Positions 7,578 through 15,400 of a stretch of 64,000 nucleotides of DNA are shown here, one piece after another. The notes beneath the pieces were generated by a model. It worked only from the letters and a program-made list of their open reading frames with translations, had not been told where the DNA came from and made no database searches. The stretch is taken from assembly GCF_004366075.1 (NCBI RefSeq), contig NZ_SODU01000004.1, positions 186,001-250,000 on the forward strand. The letters run 5' to 3'. The position numbers and the translations under genes are program-made. Each line of letters opens with the position of its first letter. The first letter of the stretch is position 1. The DNA comes from Kribbella pratensis (GTDB taxonomy: Bacteria > Actinomycetota > Actinomycetes > Propionibacteriales > Kribbellaceae).

Positions 7578-9611
7578 ATGCCAGACATCAATCGCCGTAG
7601 GTTCCTGCAGTTGGCCGGAGCGTCGGCTGCGTTCGCTGCGATGGCGAACAGCATCGAGCAGGCCGCCGCGATCCCCGCGCACCGCCGGTTCGGCAGTATC
7701 CAGGACGTCGAGCACATCGTCGTCCTGATGCAGGAGAACCGGTCGTTCGACCACTACTTCGGCAGTCTGAACGGCGTCCGCGGGTTCGGTGACCCGCGAC
7801 CGGTCACCCTGCCGAGCGGCAAGCCGGTGTGGTACCAGAAGAGTGCCGCCGGGAAGGAGATCCTGCCGTTCCGGCCGGAGGCCGACAACCTCGGGATGCA
7901 GTTCATCCAGGACCTCGCGCACAGCTGGTCCGACGCGCACCTGGCGGTGAACAACGGCAAGTACGACCAGTGGATCCCGGCGAAGACGCCGACCACGATG
8001 GCGTACCTGACCCGCGAGGACATCCCGTTCCACTACGCGCTCGCGGACAAGTTCACGCTGTGCGACGCGTACCACTGCTCGTTCATGGGCTCCACAGACC
8101 CGAACCGCTACTACATGTGGACCGGCTACACGGGTAACGACGGCACCGGCGGCGGCCCGGTCCTCGGCAACGACGAGGCGGGCTACGGGTGGACGACGTA
8201 CCCGGAACGGCTCGAGGAGGCCGGTGTCTCGTGGAAGATCTACCAGGACATCGGTGACGGCCTGGACGGCGACCACGGGTGGGGCTGGATCGACGACGCG
8301 TACCGCGGGAACTACGGCGACAACTCGCTGCTCTACTTCAACAAGTACCGCACCGCGCAGCCAGGCAACCCGTTGTACGACAAGGCCCGCACCGGCACGA
8401 ACGCGAAAGCCGGCGAGAGCCTGTTCGCGCAGCTCGCCGCCGATGTGACGAACAACCGCCTGCCGAAGATCTCCTGGATCGCGGCGCCCGAGGCGTTCAC
8501 CGAGCACCCGAACTGGCCGGCCAACTACGGCGCCTGGTACATCTCCCAGGTCCTGGACGCGCTCACCGCGAACCCCGAAGTGTGGAGCAAGACCGCTCTG
8601 TTCATCACGTACGACGAGAACGACGGCTTCTTCGACCACGTCGTACCGCCGTACCCGCCGATGGATGCCAATCAGGGCCTGTCCACGGTCGACCCGGGCC
8701 CCGATCTGTACACCGGGTCGAAGGCCGCGCATGGCGCCTACGGTCTCGGCCAGCGGGTGCCGATGCTGGTGGTGTCGCCGTGGAGCACCGGCGGCTACAC
8801 CTGCTCCGAGGTGTTCGACCACACGTCGATCATCCGGTTCATGGAGTCCCGTTTCGGCGTCCACGAACCGAACATCTCGCCGTGGCGCCGGGCGATCTGC
8901 GGCGACCTGACGTCGGCATTCGACTTCGGTACGGCGGCGACGCAGCCGGCGACCCTCCCCGACACCAGCGCGTACGAGCCGCCGGACAACAAACGGCACC
9001 CGGACTACGTGCCGACGCCGCCCGCGGTCGGCAAGGTCCCGGCGCAGGAACGCGGCCGCCGACGTACCCGGCCGTTGCCCTACGCACCGGTCGTCGACGG
9101 GGCCGTTGCCGACAGCAAGTACAGGCTGACGTTCAGCTCCGGGGCGCGGGCGGGCGCGCAGTTCCTGGTCACCTCGGCGAACCGTTCCGACGGCCCGTGG
9201 ACGTATACCACCGAGGCCGGCAAGACCGTCGCCGACAGCTGGAACCCGATCTACTCGGCCGGCGTCACCGACCTCACCGTCCACGGCCCGAACGGCTTCC
9301 TCCGCACCTTCAAGGGCAAGCCCGCCACCGGCCTGGAACTCACCACCCGCGAGAACGCCGCCACCGGCAACGTCGTACTCACCTTCATCTCCGACGCCGC
9401 CCGCCGCATCACGATCACCAACACGTACGCCGGCACTGCCCAGAATCTCGACCTACCCAAGGGCACCACCACCCGGACCATCACCACCACGAACGGCTGG
9501 TACGACGTCTCGATCACCACCGCCACCGACACGACCTACCTCCGCCGCCTGGCCGGCCACGTAGAAACCGGCACCCCCAGCCTCAGCGACCCCGCCATCA
9601 AGACCGTTTGA
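7578..9611 (+). CDS. Tat-exported phosphocholine-type phospholipase C
   Basis: A 677-aa extracellular phosphoesterase that would cleave phospholipids such as phosphatidylcholine to diacylglycerol and the phospho-headgroup. The N-terminus INRRRFLQLAG is a twin-arginine signal. The catalytic domain (~45-430) carries MQENRSFDHYFG, SFMGSTDPNRYYMW, ITYDENDGFFDHV and RVPMLVVSPWS, all typical of the acid-phosphatase-superfamily phospholipases C. Two beta-rich C-terminal domains of the kind repeated in these enzymes follow (~500-660). The ATG has GAGGAGAG 5 nt upstream. It is single, with a hairpin terminator just after the stop. Lengths in the family are ~650-720, so it is full size. Confidence 0.93.
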   Translation: MPDINRRRFLQLAGASAAFAAMANSIEQAAAIPAHRRFGSIQDVEHIVVLMQENRSFDHYFGSLNGVRGFGDPRPVTLPSGKPVWYQKSAAGKEILPFRPEADNLGMQFIQDLAHSWSDAHLAVNNGKYDQWIPAKTPTTMAYLTREDIPFHYALADKFTLCDAYHCSFMGSTDPNRYYMWTGYTGNDGTGGGPVLGNDEAGYGWTTYPERLEEAGVSWKIYQDIGDGLDGDHGWGWIDDAYRGNYGDNSLLYFNKYRTAQPGNPLYDKARTGTNAKAGESLFAQLAADVTNNRLPKISWIAAPEAFTEHPNWPANYGAWYISQVLDALTANPEVWSKTALFITYDENDGFFDHVVPPYPPMDANQGLSTVDPGPDLYTGSKAAHGAYGLGQRVPMLVVSPWSTGGYTCSEVFDHTSIIRFMESRFGVHEPNISPWRRAICGDLTSAFDFGTAATQPATLPDTSAYEPPDNKRHPDYVPTPPAVGKVPAQERGRRRTRPLPYAPVVDGAVADSKYRLTFSSGARAGAQFLVTSANRSDGPWTYTTEAGKTVADSWNPIYSAGVTDLTVHGPNGFLRTFKGKPATGLELTTRENAATGNVVLTFISDAARRITITNTYAGTAQNLDLPKGTTTRTITTTNGWYDVSITTATDTTYLRRLAGHVETGTPSLSDPAIKTV

Positions 9612-9618
9612 CGGCCGG

Positions 9619-9656
9619 AGCCGGAGCCCCGATCTAGAGGATCGGGGCTTCCGGCT
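9619..9656. terminator. bidirectional hairpin terminator
   Basis: The arms 9619-9634 and 9640-9656 pair over 16 bp with one bulged T around a 5-nt loop (TAGAG). It lies 8 bp after the phospholipase stop and contains the stop codon of the convergent ABC ATPase gene in the stem/loop, so it can serve both transcripts. Confidence 0.8.
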
Positions 9657-10521
9657 TGGTGTCGGCGGCGGGGTTTGCGTCGTCGACGCGTTCCAGTTCG
9701 TCGACGGCGATGCGGCTGGTCCAGCGTTGGTCGGGGTCGGGTTGCGGGATGGAGTCGAGGAGCAGCTTGGTGTACGGGTGGGAGGGCTCGTGCATCACCG
9801 TGGAGACCGGGCCGCGTTCGACGATCTGGCCCTTGGTGATGACCATCACCTCGCCGCCGAGGTAGTAGACCGTGGACAGGTCGTGGGTGATGAACAGCGT
9901 CGTCATCCCGTGCTTGGTCTGGAAGTCGAGCAGGATGTCCAGGAAGTGCTTGCGCACCTGGGCGTCCAGCATCGACACCGGCTCGTCCGCGATGATGAAC
10001 GACGGGCGCAGCATGTGGACCCGGGCGAGCATGATGCGTTGCCGCTGACCGCCGGACAGCTGGTGCGGGTACCGCCCGAGCACGTTCTCCGGCTCGAGAC
10101 GGACGGCGCGCAGCGACTCCTCGATCAGCTCGAGTCCCTTGGCGCGGGTGTCCGCGAGCTTGAACTTCTTCAGGGCCTTCCAGAGCACGCGATCGACCCG
10201 GTAGAACGGGTTGAAGATCGCGTACGGGTCCTGGAACACGGGTTGTACGTCGCGCCGGTACTCGTCGTACTCGGCCCGGCTCAGCTTGAAGATGTCCTTG
10301 CCGCCGTACAGCACCGACCCGGCCGTGGGCTTCTGCAGGCCGAGGACGTTGCGGGCGATCGTGCTCTTCCCGCTGCCGCTCTGGCCGACCAGGCTGACGA
10401 TCTGCGGCGGCGAGGCGGCCAGGCTGAAGCTCACGTCGTCCACCGCGGTGATGTAGCCGTCGGCGACGCCACGGGCATGGAACCGTTGCTGCACGCCACG
10501 GAGTTCGAGCTCCGACTTCAT
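9634..10521 (-). CDS. Opp/Dpp-type ABC transporter ATP-binding protein (F-type)
   Basis: A 295-aa cytoplasmic ATPase, the second of two that drive the importer. It has Walker A GQSGSGKST, Q-loop FQDPYAIFNP, signature LSGGQRQRI, Walker B FIIADEP and switch His in FITHDLS. The C-terminal HPYTKLLLDSIP segment is the oligopeptide/dipeptide-transporter C-terminal motif. The ATG at 10521 overlaps the stop of the upstream ATPase gene (ATGA), so translation is coupled; the frame stays open upstream but has no homology there. It is the last gene of the five-gene operon (binding protein, two permeases, two ATPases). Confidence 0.93.
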   Translation of the reverse strand: MKSELELRGVQQRFHARGVADGYITAVDDVSFSLAASPPQIVSLVGQSGSGKSTIARNVLGLQKPTAGSVLYGGKDIFKLSRAEYDEYRRDVQPVFQDPYAIFNPFYRVDRVLWKALKKFKLADTRAKGLELIEESLRAVRLEPENVLGRYPHQLSGGQRQRIMLARVHMLRPSFIIADEPVSMLDAQVRKHFLDILLDFQTKHGMTTLFITHDLSTVYYLGGEVMVITKGQIVERGPVSTVMHEPSHPYTKLLLDSIPQPDPDQRWTSRIAVDELERVDDANPAADTKPEAPIL

Positions 10522-11330
10522 GATGCCCTCCGTCCGAGCTTCGGGATCGACTCGATCAGCTGCCGGGTGTAGGCGTCCTGTGGGTCCTTGAAGACCTGCC
10601 GTACGTCGCCGACCTCGACCAACTGTCCCTCGTACATCACCGCGACCCGGTCCGCGAGCTGTGCGTGCACGCCCATGTCGTGCGAGATCACCATCAGGGT
10701 CACGCCGAAGTCGGTACGCAGATCCGCGAGCGACTGCAGGATCACCCGCTGGATCGTCACGTCCAGCGCCGTGGTCGGCTCGTCCGCGATCACCAGGTCG
10801 GGTTCGAGCGCGACCGCGATCGCCATCAGCACCCGTTGCTTCATCCCACCGGACAGCTCGTGCGGGTACATCCGGGCCACCCGCGGCTCGAGACCGACCT
10901 GTGCGAGCAGCCGCGGGATCATGTCCGACACCGCTTCCTTGCGGTCCGGCGCGTGCTCGACGATCACGTCCTTGAACTGGTCGTGCACCCGCATCACCGG
11001 GTTCAGCGAGCTCATCGAACCCTGCGGGAGATACGAGAGAGCACTCCACCGCAGTACCCGAAGCTCCTCGCCATGGACCTTCAGCAGGTCCACCGGCGAA
11101 CGGCCGGCCGGGTGGAACATCACCGAGCCGCCGGTCACCTTGCCCGGCGCCTTCAGGAGCCGGAGCAGTGCGACCGCGAGCGTGCTCTTCCCGCTGCCCG
11201 ACTCCCCCGCGATCCCGAGGATCTCACCGCGGCGTACGTCGAGATCGATCCCGCGGACCGCCTTCACGTCGCCGCGGTTGGTGGAGTAGACGACCTCGAG
11301 CCCCTTGATCTCCAAGACGGAGTCACTCAC
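10518..11330 (-). CDS. Opp/Dpp-type ABC transporter ATP-binding protein (D-type)
   Basis: A 270-aa ATPase with Walker A GESGSGKST, Q-loop YLPQGSMSSLNPV, signature LSGGMKQRV, Walker B LVIADEPTTALD and switch His in VISHDMG. It ends in DAYTRQLIESIP, the usual C-terminal motif of Opp/Dpp ATPases. It overlaps the upstream permease gene by 8 nt and the downstream ATPase by 4 nt. With its partner it forms the NTP-hydrolysing heterodimer of the importer. The family also includes oligosaccharide importers. Confidence 0.93.
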   Translation of the reverse strand: MSDSVLEIKGLEVVYSTNRGDVKAVRGIDLDVRRGEILGIAGESGSGKSTLAVALLRLLKAPGKVTGGSVMFHPAGRSPVDLLKVHGEELRVLRWSALSYLPQGSMSSLNPVMRVHDQFKDVIVEHAPDRKEAVSDMIPRLLAQVGLEPRVARMYPHELSGGMKQRVLMAIAVALEPDLVIADEPTTALDVTIQRVILQSLADLRTDFGVTLMVISHDMGVHAQLADRVAVMYEGQLVEVGDVRQVFKDPQDAYTRQLIESIPKLGRRAS

Positions 11331-12207
11331 CTGCCACTCCCCTCAGCCGCGGGTTGTAAACCTCTTCCAACCCGATGTTCACCATGTTGAGCGCCGCGAA
11401 CAGCAGCGTCAGCAGCACGATCGGGACCACGAACATCGGCCACGCCCCGAGTGTCAGCGCGCCGGTGGTGATGGCGTTGTAGATGATCTGGCCGAGGTCG
11501 ACGACACCGCCCGGCCCGAGCCCGATCACCTCCAGGCCGACCAGTCCGAAGATCGCGCCGAGCGCCGAGGACGCGAACCCGACGCCGATGAACGGCAGCA
11601 GGTTCGGCAGCAGCTCGGTGACGATGATCTCCAGGTCGCGGGCCTTGCTCACCCGCGCCAGGTCGACGTACGGCCTGGTCCGCAGGCTGAGCACCTGGGA
11701 ACGGATGGTCTTGGCCGCGAACGGCCACGAGAAGATCGAGATCATCACGCCGACCTGGAACAGACTCACGTTCTTCGCGTACGCCGACAGCGCGATCAGC
11801 AACGGGAACGTCGGGATTACCAGCAGGATCCCGGTGAACGTCGACAAGATGCCGTCGATCCAGCCGCCCTTGTAACCGGCCACGAACGCCACGATCACAC
11901 CTGCGACGGTGGAGATGATGCCCGCGATCGCCCCAATCTGGAGCGAGACCGACAGCGCCTTCATCACCATCGCGAACACGTCCCGGCCGAACTGGTCGGT
12001 GCCCAGCAGATGCCCGGGTCCGGGCACCAGCCACTTCTCGTACGCCGCCACCTCGATCGGATCCTTGCCGCCCCCGATCGCGTTCACGATCACCGGGCTG
12101 AACAGCGCCAGCAGCACCATAACTCCGAGGATGATCAGCCCGGCCGCCAGTCGCCGGCTGTTCCGGATCGTCCGCAGCACCGCGGTCAGAATTCTCATCG
12201 TCATCAC
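11323..12207 (-). CDS. Opp/Dpp-type ABC transporter permease (C-type)
   Basis: A 294-aa inner-membrane permease. An N-terminal anchor (LAAGLIILGVMVLLALFSPVIV) is followed by an extracytoplasmic loop with HLLGTDQFGRDVFA, the sequence typical of DppC/OppC, then five further membrane segments. The EAA-like coupling loop is at ARDLEIIVTELLPNLLP. The GTG at 12207 overlaps the stop of the upstream permease (GTGA); an ATG at 12204 is also coupled, as TGATG. It pairs with the B-type permease to form the channel. Confidence 0.92.
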   Translation of the reverse strand: MMTMRILTAVLRTIRNSRRLAAGLIILGVMVLLALFSPVIVNAIGGGKDPIEVAAYEKWLVPGPGHLLGTDQFGRDVFAMVMKALSVSLQIGAIAGIISTVAGVIVAFVAGYKGGWIDGILSTFTGILLVIPTFPLLIALSAYAKNVSLFQVGVMISIFSWPFAAKTIRSQVLSLRTRPYVDLARVSKARDLEIIVTELLPNLLPFIGVGFASSALGAIFGLVGLEVIGLGPGGVVDLGQIIYNAITTGALTLGAWPMFVVPIVLLTLLFAALNMVNIGLEEVYNPRLRGVAGE

Positions 12208-13298
12208 TTCCAGTACTTGACCCGCGGGTCAAGCAGCGGGAGCAGGAGGTCGAGCAGGAGTACGGCGGTCAGCACCGAGAAGATCGCGATATCGGTGACG
12301 CCGAGGATCGTGTTGAAGTCGAGTTGCTGGATCGCGGTGACCAGCGTGGTCCCGAGACCCGGGTAGTTGAACAGCTGCTCGACCAGCACGTTGCCGTTGA
12401 AGATGAAGCCGAGCGAGATGCCGAACGCGGTGATCTGCGGCAGGTAGCAGTTCCGCAGCGCGTACCGGGTCAGGATCCGCCAGCCCTTCAGGCCTTTCGC
12501 CTCGGCGTACACCAGGTAGTCCTCGCCGAGGACCGGGACCATCAGCATCCGGGTGGACAGGATCCAGCTGAACGTCCCGATGATCACGATCGACAACCCC
12601 GGCAGCAGCCCGTACTTGAGCACGCTGCCGATGAACTCCAGCGAGATCCCCGGACTGATGTTGGAGTCGTACGCCGATCTCGCAGGCAGCACGCCCATCG
12701 AGTAGGCGAAGATGTACACCAGGATCAGCGCGACGAAGAAGTACGGAACGTGGGAGAGCGCGATCGACAGGTTGGTCGCGATCGCGGATCCGAGTTTCCC
12801 GCGCCGCCAGCCCGCGATCGCCCCGAGGAGCACGCCGAGGACCCAGGCCAGCACCGCGGAGATCCCGAGCAGACCGATTGTCCAGGGCAACGATCTGAGG
12901 ATCACGTCCTGGGCGGGCGTCGGGTAGTTGATGAGGCTCGGCCCGAGATCACCGTGCAGAACGAGTTTCTCCATGTACTTCAGGTACTGGGAGAACATGT
13001 TCCCGGTGAGGCCGAACTCCTGCTGGTAGCGGGCGATGAGCTCGGTGCTCGCCTGCTGGTTGTACATGTAGTTCTGCTGCAGCGTCTGGATCAGGGTCTG
13101 GACCGGGTCGCCCGGGATCAGACGGAAGAAGAAGAACGCGATGGTGAGCGCTCCCCAGAGCTCCACGAAGTAGAGCCCGACCCTTCGGATCGCGTACGCC
13201 GCCAGCGGATGCCGCGACAGCCAGGCCCGCACCCCCGAAGGCGGCGCGGAGTCCTGGCTCTTGTCGACAGCTACCACCGGCGGGGCCTCCGCCGTCAC
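12204..13298 (-). CDS. Opp/Dpp-type ABC transporter permease (B-type)
   Basis: A 364-aa inner-membrane permease. A ~40-residue cytoplasmic N-terminus precedes the first membrane segment (LYFVELWGALTIAFFFFRLIPGDP, the conserved RLxPGDP of DppB/OppB). A long periplasmic loop and five more segments follow. The coupling loop is VYAEAKGLKGWRILTRYALRN, and the C-terminus LLLPLLDPRVKYW is typical. The GTG at 13298 overlaps the stop of the binding-protein gene (GTGA), which fixes the start; the frame remains open far upstream but is noise antisense to nothing conserved. Confidence 0.92.
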   Translation of the reverse strand: MTAEAPPVVAVDKSQDSAPPSGVRAWLSRHPLAAYAIRRVGLYFVELWGALTIAFFFFRLIPGDPVQTLIQTLQQNYMYNQQASTELIARYQQEFGLTGNMFSQYLKYMEKLVLHGDLGPSLINYPTPAQDVILRSLPWTIGLLGISAVLAWVLGVLLGAIAGWRRGKLGSAIATNLSIALSHVPYFFVALILVYIFAYSMGVLPARSAYDSNISPGISLEFIGSVLKYGLLPGLSIVIIGTFSWILSTRMLMVPVLGEDYLVYAEAKGLKGWRILTRYALRNCYLPQITAFGISLGFIFNGNVLVEQLFNYPGLGTTLVTAIQQLDFNTILGVTDIAIFSVLTAVLLLDLLLPLLDPRVKYWK

Positions 13299-15151
13299 GC
13301 CGGTCCCTTCTGGCCGGTGGCCGAGATCTTGCCGAGCACCAGGATGAAGTGCGGCCACCAGTTCAACGGCACCTCGTACAGGTTGTCGTCGGTCGGCCAG
13401 TCCTTCCAGAAGGCGGTGTTGAAGAACTGCGGGTACCCGGTCTGGATCACCGGCAGCAGCGGCAGCTTCTGGAAGTAGATCTCCAGCGCCTGCTTGAGCA
13501 GCGGCTTCGCCTCCTCGCTGTCCGGGTCCATCCCGGACAGCTTCTGGGAGATCTCGTCGAACGCCGGGTCCTTGAAGCGCATCTTGTTCTTCCCGGCGGC
13601 GTTCTTGCCGATCGGCTGTGCCTTGCTGCTCTCCCAGTCGGTGTACAGCTGCTCGGGGTCGATGGCGAACCCGGCCCAGCTCGAGTCGATGTCGTACTCG
13701 CCGCGCTGGAACTTCTCGTCGTGCACGCTGCCGGACAGGCTGCGCAACGTGCAGGGCACCCCGACCTTGGCGAGGTCGGTCTTCAGCACGTTCGCGATCG
13801 CGTACTCGGCCTTGTCGACCTGCGCGGGCGTGATGATCTCGAGGTTGATCTCCTTGCCCTTGTAGGTGCGCTTGCCGGCCGCGTTCTTCGGAGCGATCTC
13901 GTCGAGCAGCTGAGTTGCCTTCTCGAGGCTGTACTCGAACTTGTACTTGTCGGCGAGCTCGTCGTCCTTCCACTTGTCGTTGGTCGGATAGTCGGCCCAC
14001 GGGTAGATCGCGGGCGGCACCTTGACGTCCCAGACCGACGTACCGATCTTCTCCCGGTCGAGGCAGTAGTTGATCGCCCAGCGCATCTTCTCCTCGGCCA
14101 TCACGCCCCGGGCCGGGTCGCAGTTCAGCCACATCACCCGTGGGTTCGGGTCGTGGAACTGCGTCGTGACCAGGTTCGGGTAGCCGGTGTTGGCCAGCTG
14201 CGTGGCGTGCTGCGTGTCGATCGAGCCGACGTCGAACTCGGCGCGCTCGAACGCCAGCGACGCCTGGTCGAGCTGCTTCGAGGTGCTCTGGAAGATCACG
14301 TACTGCGGCTTGACGTCGAGCTTGTCCTTGTTCCAGTAGTTCGGGTCCTTCTCCCAGACGAACATCTTCTGGTTCCGGATCGCCTGCTTCAGCTTGTACG
14401 GACCCGAGCGGACCGGCGGGTTGTCCTTGTACTTGGTCAGGTCCTGCGACTTCCAGATGTGCTCGGGCATGATGTTGTTCGGCGCGCCCGCGATCGCGGC
14501 GATGAAGTTGTAGTGGAACCGCGGCGTCGGCTTCAGGAACTTGACCACCGCGGTCTGCGGATCCGGCACCTCGACGGTCTTGACGAACTCCTTCAGGTCG
14601 CCGCCGCCGCCGAACAGGTCGGGGCGGTCCTTGAGGGCCATGACGGTGAACCTGAAGTCGTTCGCACCCAGCGGCTTCCCGTCGTTCCAGTGCGCCTTCG
14701 GGTCGAACTTCAGGGTCAGCTCGGTGTGGTCGTCGTTGTACTTGTACTCGGTCGCCAGCCACGGCGTGAGCTTGCCGGTGGCGAAACTGAGGAAGAACAG
14801 CGGCTCGGTCGCCAGCTCCACACCGGCACCGCCCGGTGATCCGTTCGGGATCATCCCGTTGAAGCTGTCGAAGACGGTGTACTCGACCTGGCCGACGATC
14901 ACCGTCTGGTCCCGCGGGACCGGGATGTTGGCCTTGCCGATCTGGATGGACTTGGTGGCCACCGGCTTGTTGCTGTTGGCCGGCTTGTCGGAGTAGGAGC
15001 CACCGCCGGAACAGGCGGCCAGGAAGGCGGTCAGTGCCGCGGCGCCTCCTCCGATCATGCTCCGCCGGGTCAGCTGGTACCGGACGACGTCTTCGACATC
15101 TTCGTACTGCTCTTGCGGGCGCGGGCCATCGCTGTGGGACTCCGTGTTCAT
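13295..15151 (-). CDS. SBP_bac_5-family substrate-binding lipoprotein of the ABC importer
   Basis: A 618-aa extracytoplasmic binding protein. TRRSMIGGGAAALTAFLAAC is a combined twin-arginine and lipobox signal beginning ~40 residues in, so it is probably Tat-exported and lipid-anchored. The mature protein has the SBP_bac_5 layout, e.g. PWLATEYKYNDDHTELTLKF, AHWNDGKPLGANDFRFT and SGPYKLKQAIRNQKMFVW. The ATG at 15151 lies 11 nt after a GGAGG; an in-frame GTG at 15163 is an alternative. Members bind peptides, nickel or oligosaccharides. The LacI-type operators at its promoter favour a sugar. It is the first gene of its operon. Confidence 0.92.
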   Translation of the reverse strand: MNTESHSDGPRPQEQYEDVEDVVRYQLTRRSMIGGGAAALTAFLAACSGGGSYSDKPANSNKPVATKSIQIGKANIPVPRDQTVIVGQVEYTVFDSFNGMIPNGSPGGAGVELATEPLFFLSFATGKLTPWLATEYKYNDDHTELTLKFDPKAHWNDGKPLGANDFRFTVMALKDRPDLFGGGGDLKEFVKTVEVPDPQTAVVKFLKPTPRFHYNFIAAIAGAPNNIMPEHIWKSQDLTKYKDNPPVRSGPYKLKQAIRNQKMFVWEKDPNYWNKDKLDVKPQYVIFQSTSKQLDQASLAFERAEFDVGSIDTQHATQLANTGYPNLVTTQFHDPNPRVMWLNCDPARGVMAEEKMRWAINYCLDREKIGTSVWDVKVPPAIYPWADYPTNDKWKDDELADKYKFEYSLEKATQLLDEIAPKNAAGKRTYKGKEINLEIITPAQVDKAEYAIANVLKTDLAKVGVPCTLRSLSGSVHDEKFQRGEYDIDSSWAGFAIDPEQLYTDWESSKAQPIGKNAAGKNKMRFKDPAFDEISQKLSGMDPDSEEAKPLLKQALEIYFQKLPLLPVIQTGYPQFFNTAFWKDWPTDDNLYEVPLNWWPHFILVLGKISATGQKGPA

Positions 15152-15214
15152 GACGAAGGTCACCTCCGTTTGCATTGCGTGGACTGGCGGATCACGGACC
15201 GAGAGGTGCCACGG

Positions 15215-15243
15215 ACTATAAGTAGCGTTGACAACGTTGACAA
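15215..15243 (-). promoter_or_regulatory. sigma-70-type promoter of the ABC operon with internal LacI-type operator
   Basis: On the minus strand -35 TTGTCA (15243-15238) and -10 TATAGT (15220-15215) are separated by 17 bp, a near-consensus promoter. The predicted start is near 15208, giving a ~57-nt leader. The palindrome CAACGTTG (15232-15239) lies across the -35 and spacer, where a bound repressor would block polymerase. Confidence 0.75.
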
Positions 15244-15304
15244 GAGTTCGTTGCCACGTTGAAGTGAAGACGTCATATCTGCAGCTCAGTGGATATACCA
15301 ACCT

Positions 15305-15353
15305 TTGACAACGTTGCTCGCTCTGCGTGACTCCCGTAGGCGGAAACGCTTCC
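15305..15353. promoter_or_regulatory. two further LacI-type operator candidates
   Basis: TTGACAACGTTG at 15305-15316 repeats exactly the 12 bp found at 15228-15239, 77 bp away. GGAAACGCTTCC at 15342-15353 is another near-palindrome with the central CG typical of LacI-family sites. Distant paired sites would allow repression by looping. No LacI gene is present in the window. Confidence 0.5.
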
Positions 15354-15400
15354 AAGCGCAGTTACGCGGCGTGTACTTTCCGGCCCGCGGCCAGTTCCGG

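Noticed and set aside
7362..9284. Minus-strand frame of 640 codons opposite phospholipase C
   Set aside because: A shadow of a well-supported gene with no homology of its own.
12204..14762. Longer start for the B-type permease (852 codons)
   Set aside because: The upstream part lies out of frame across the binding-protein gene and has Arg-rich noise. The GTGA overlap at 13298 gives the natural start.
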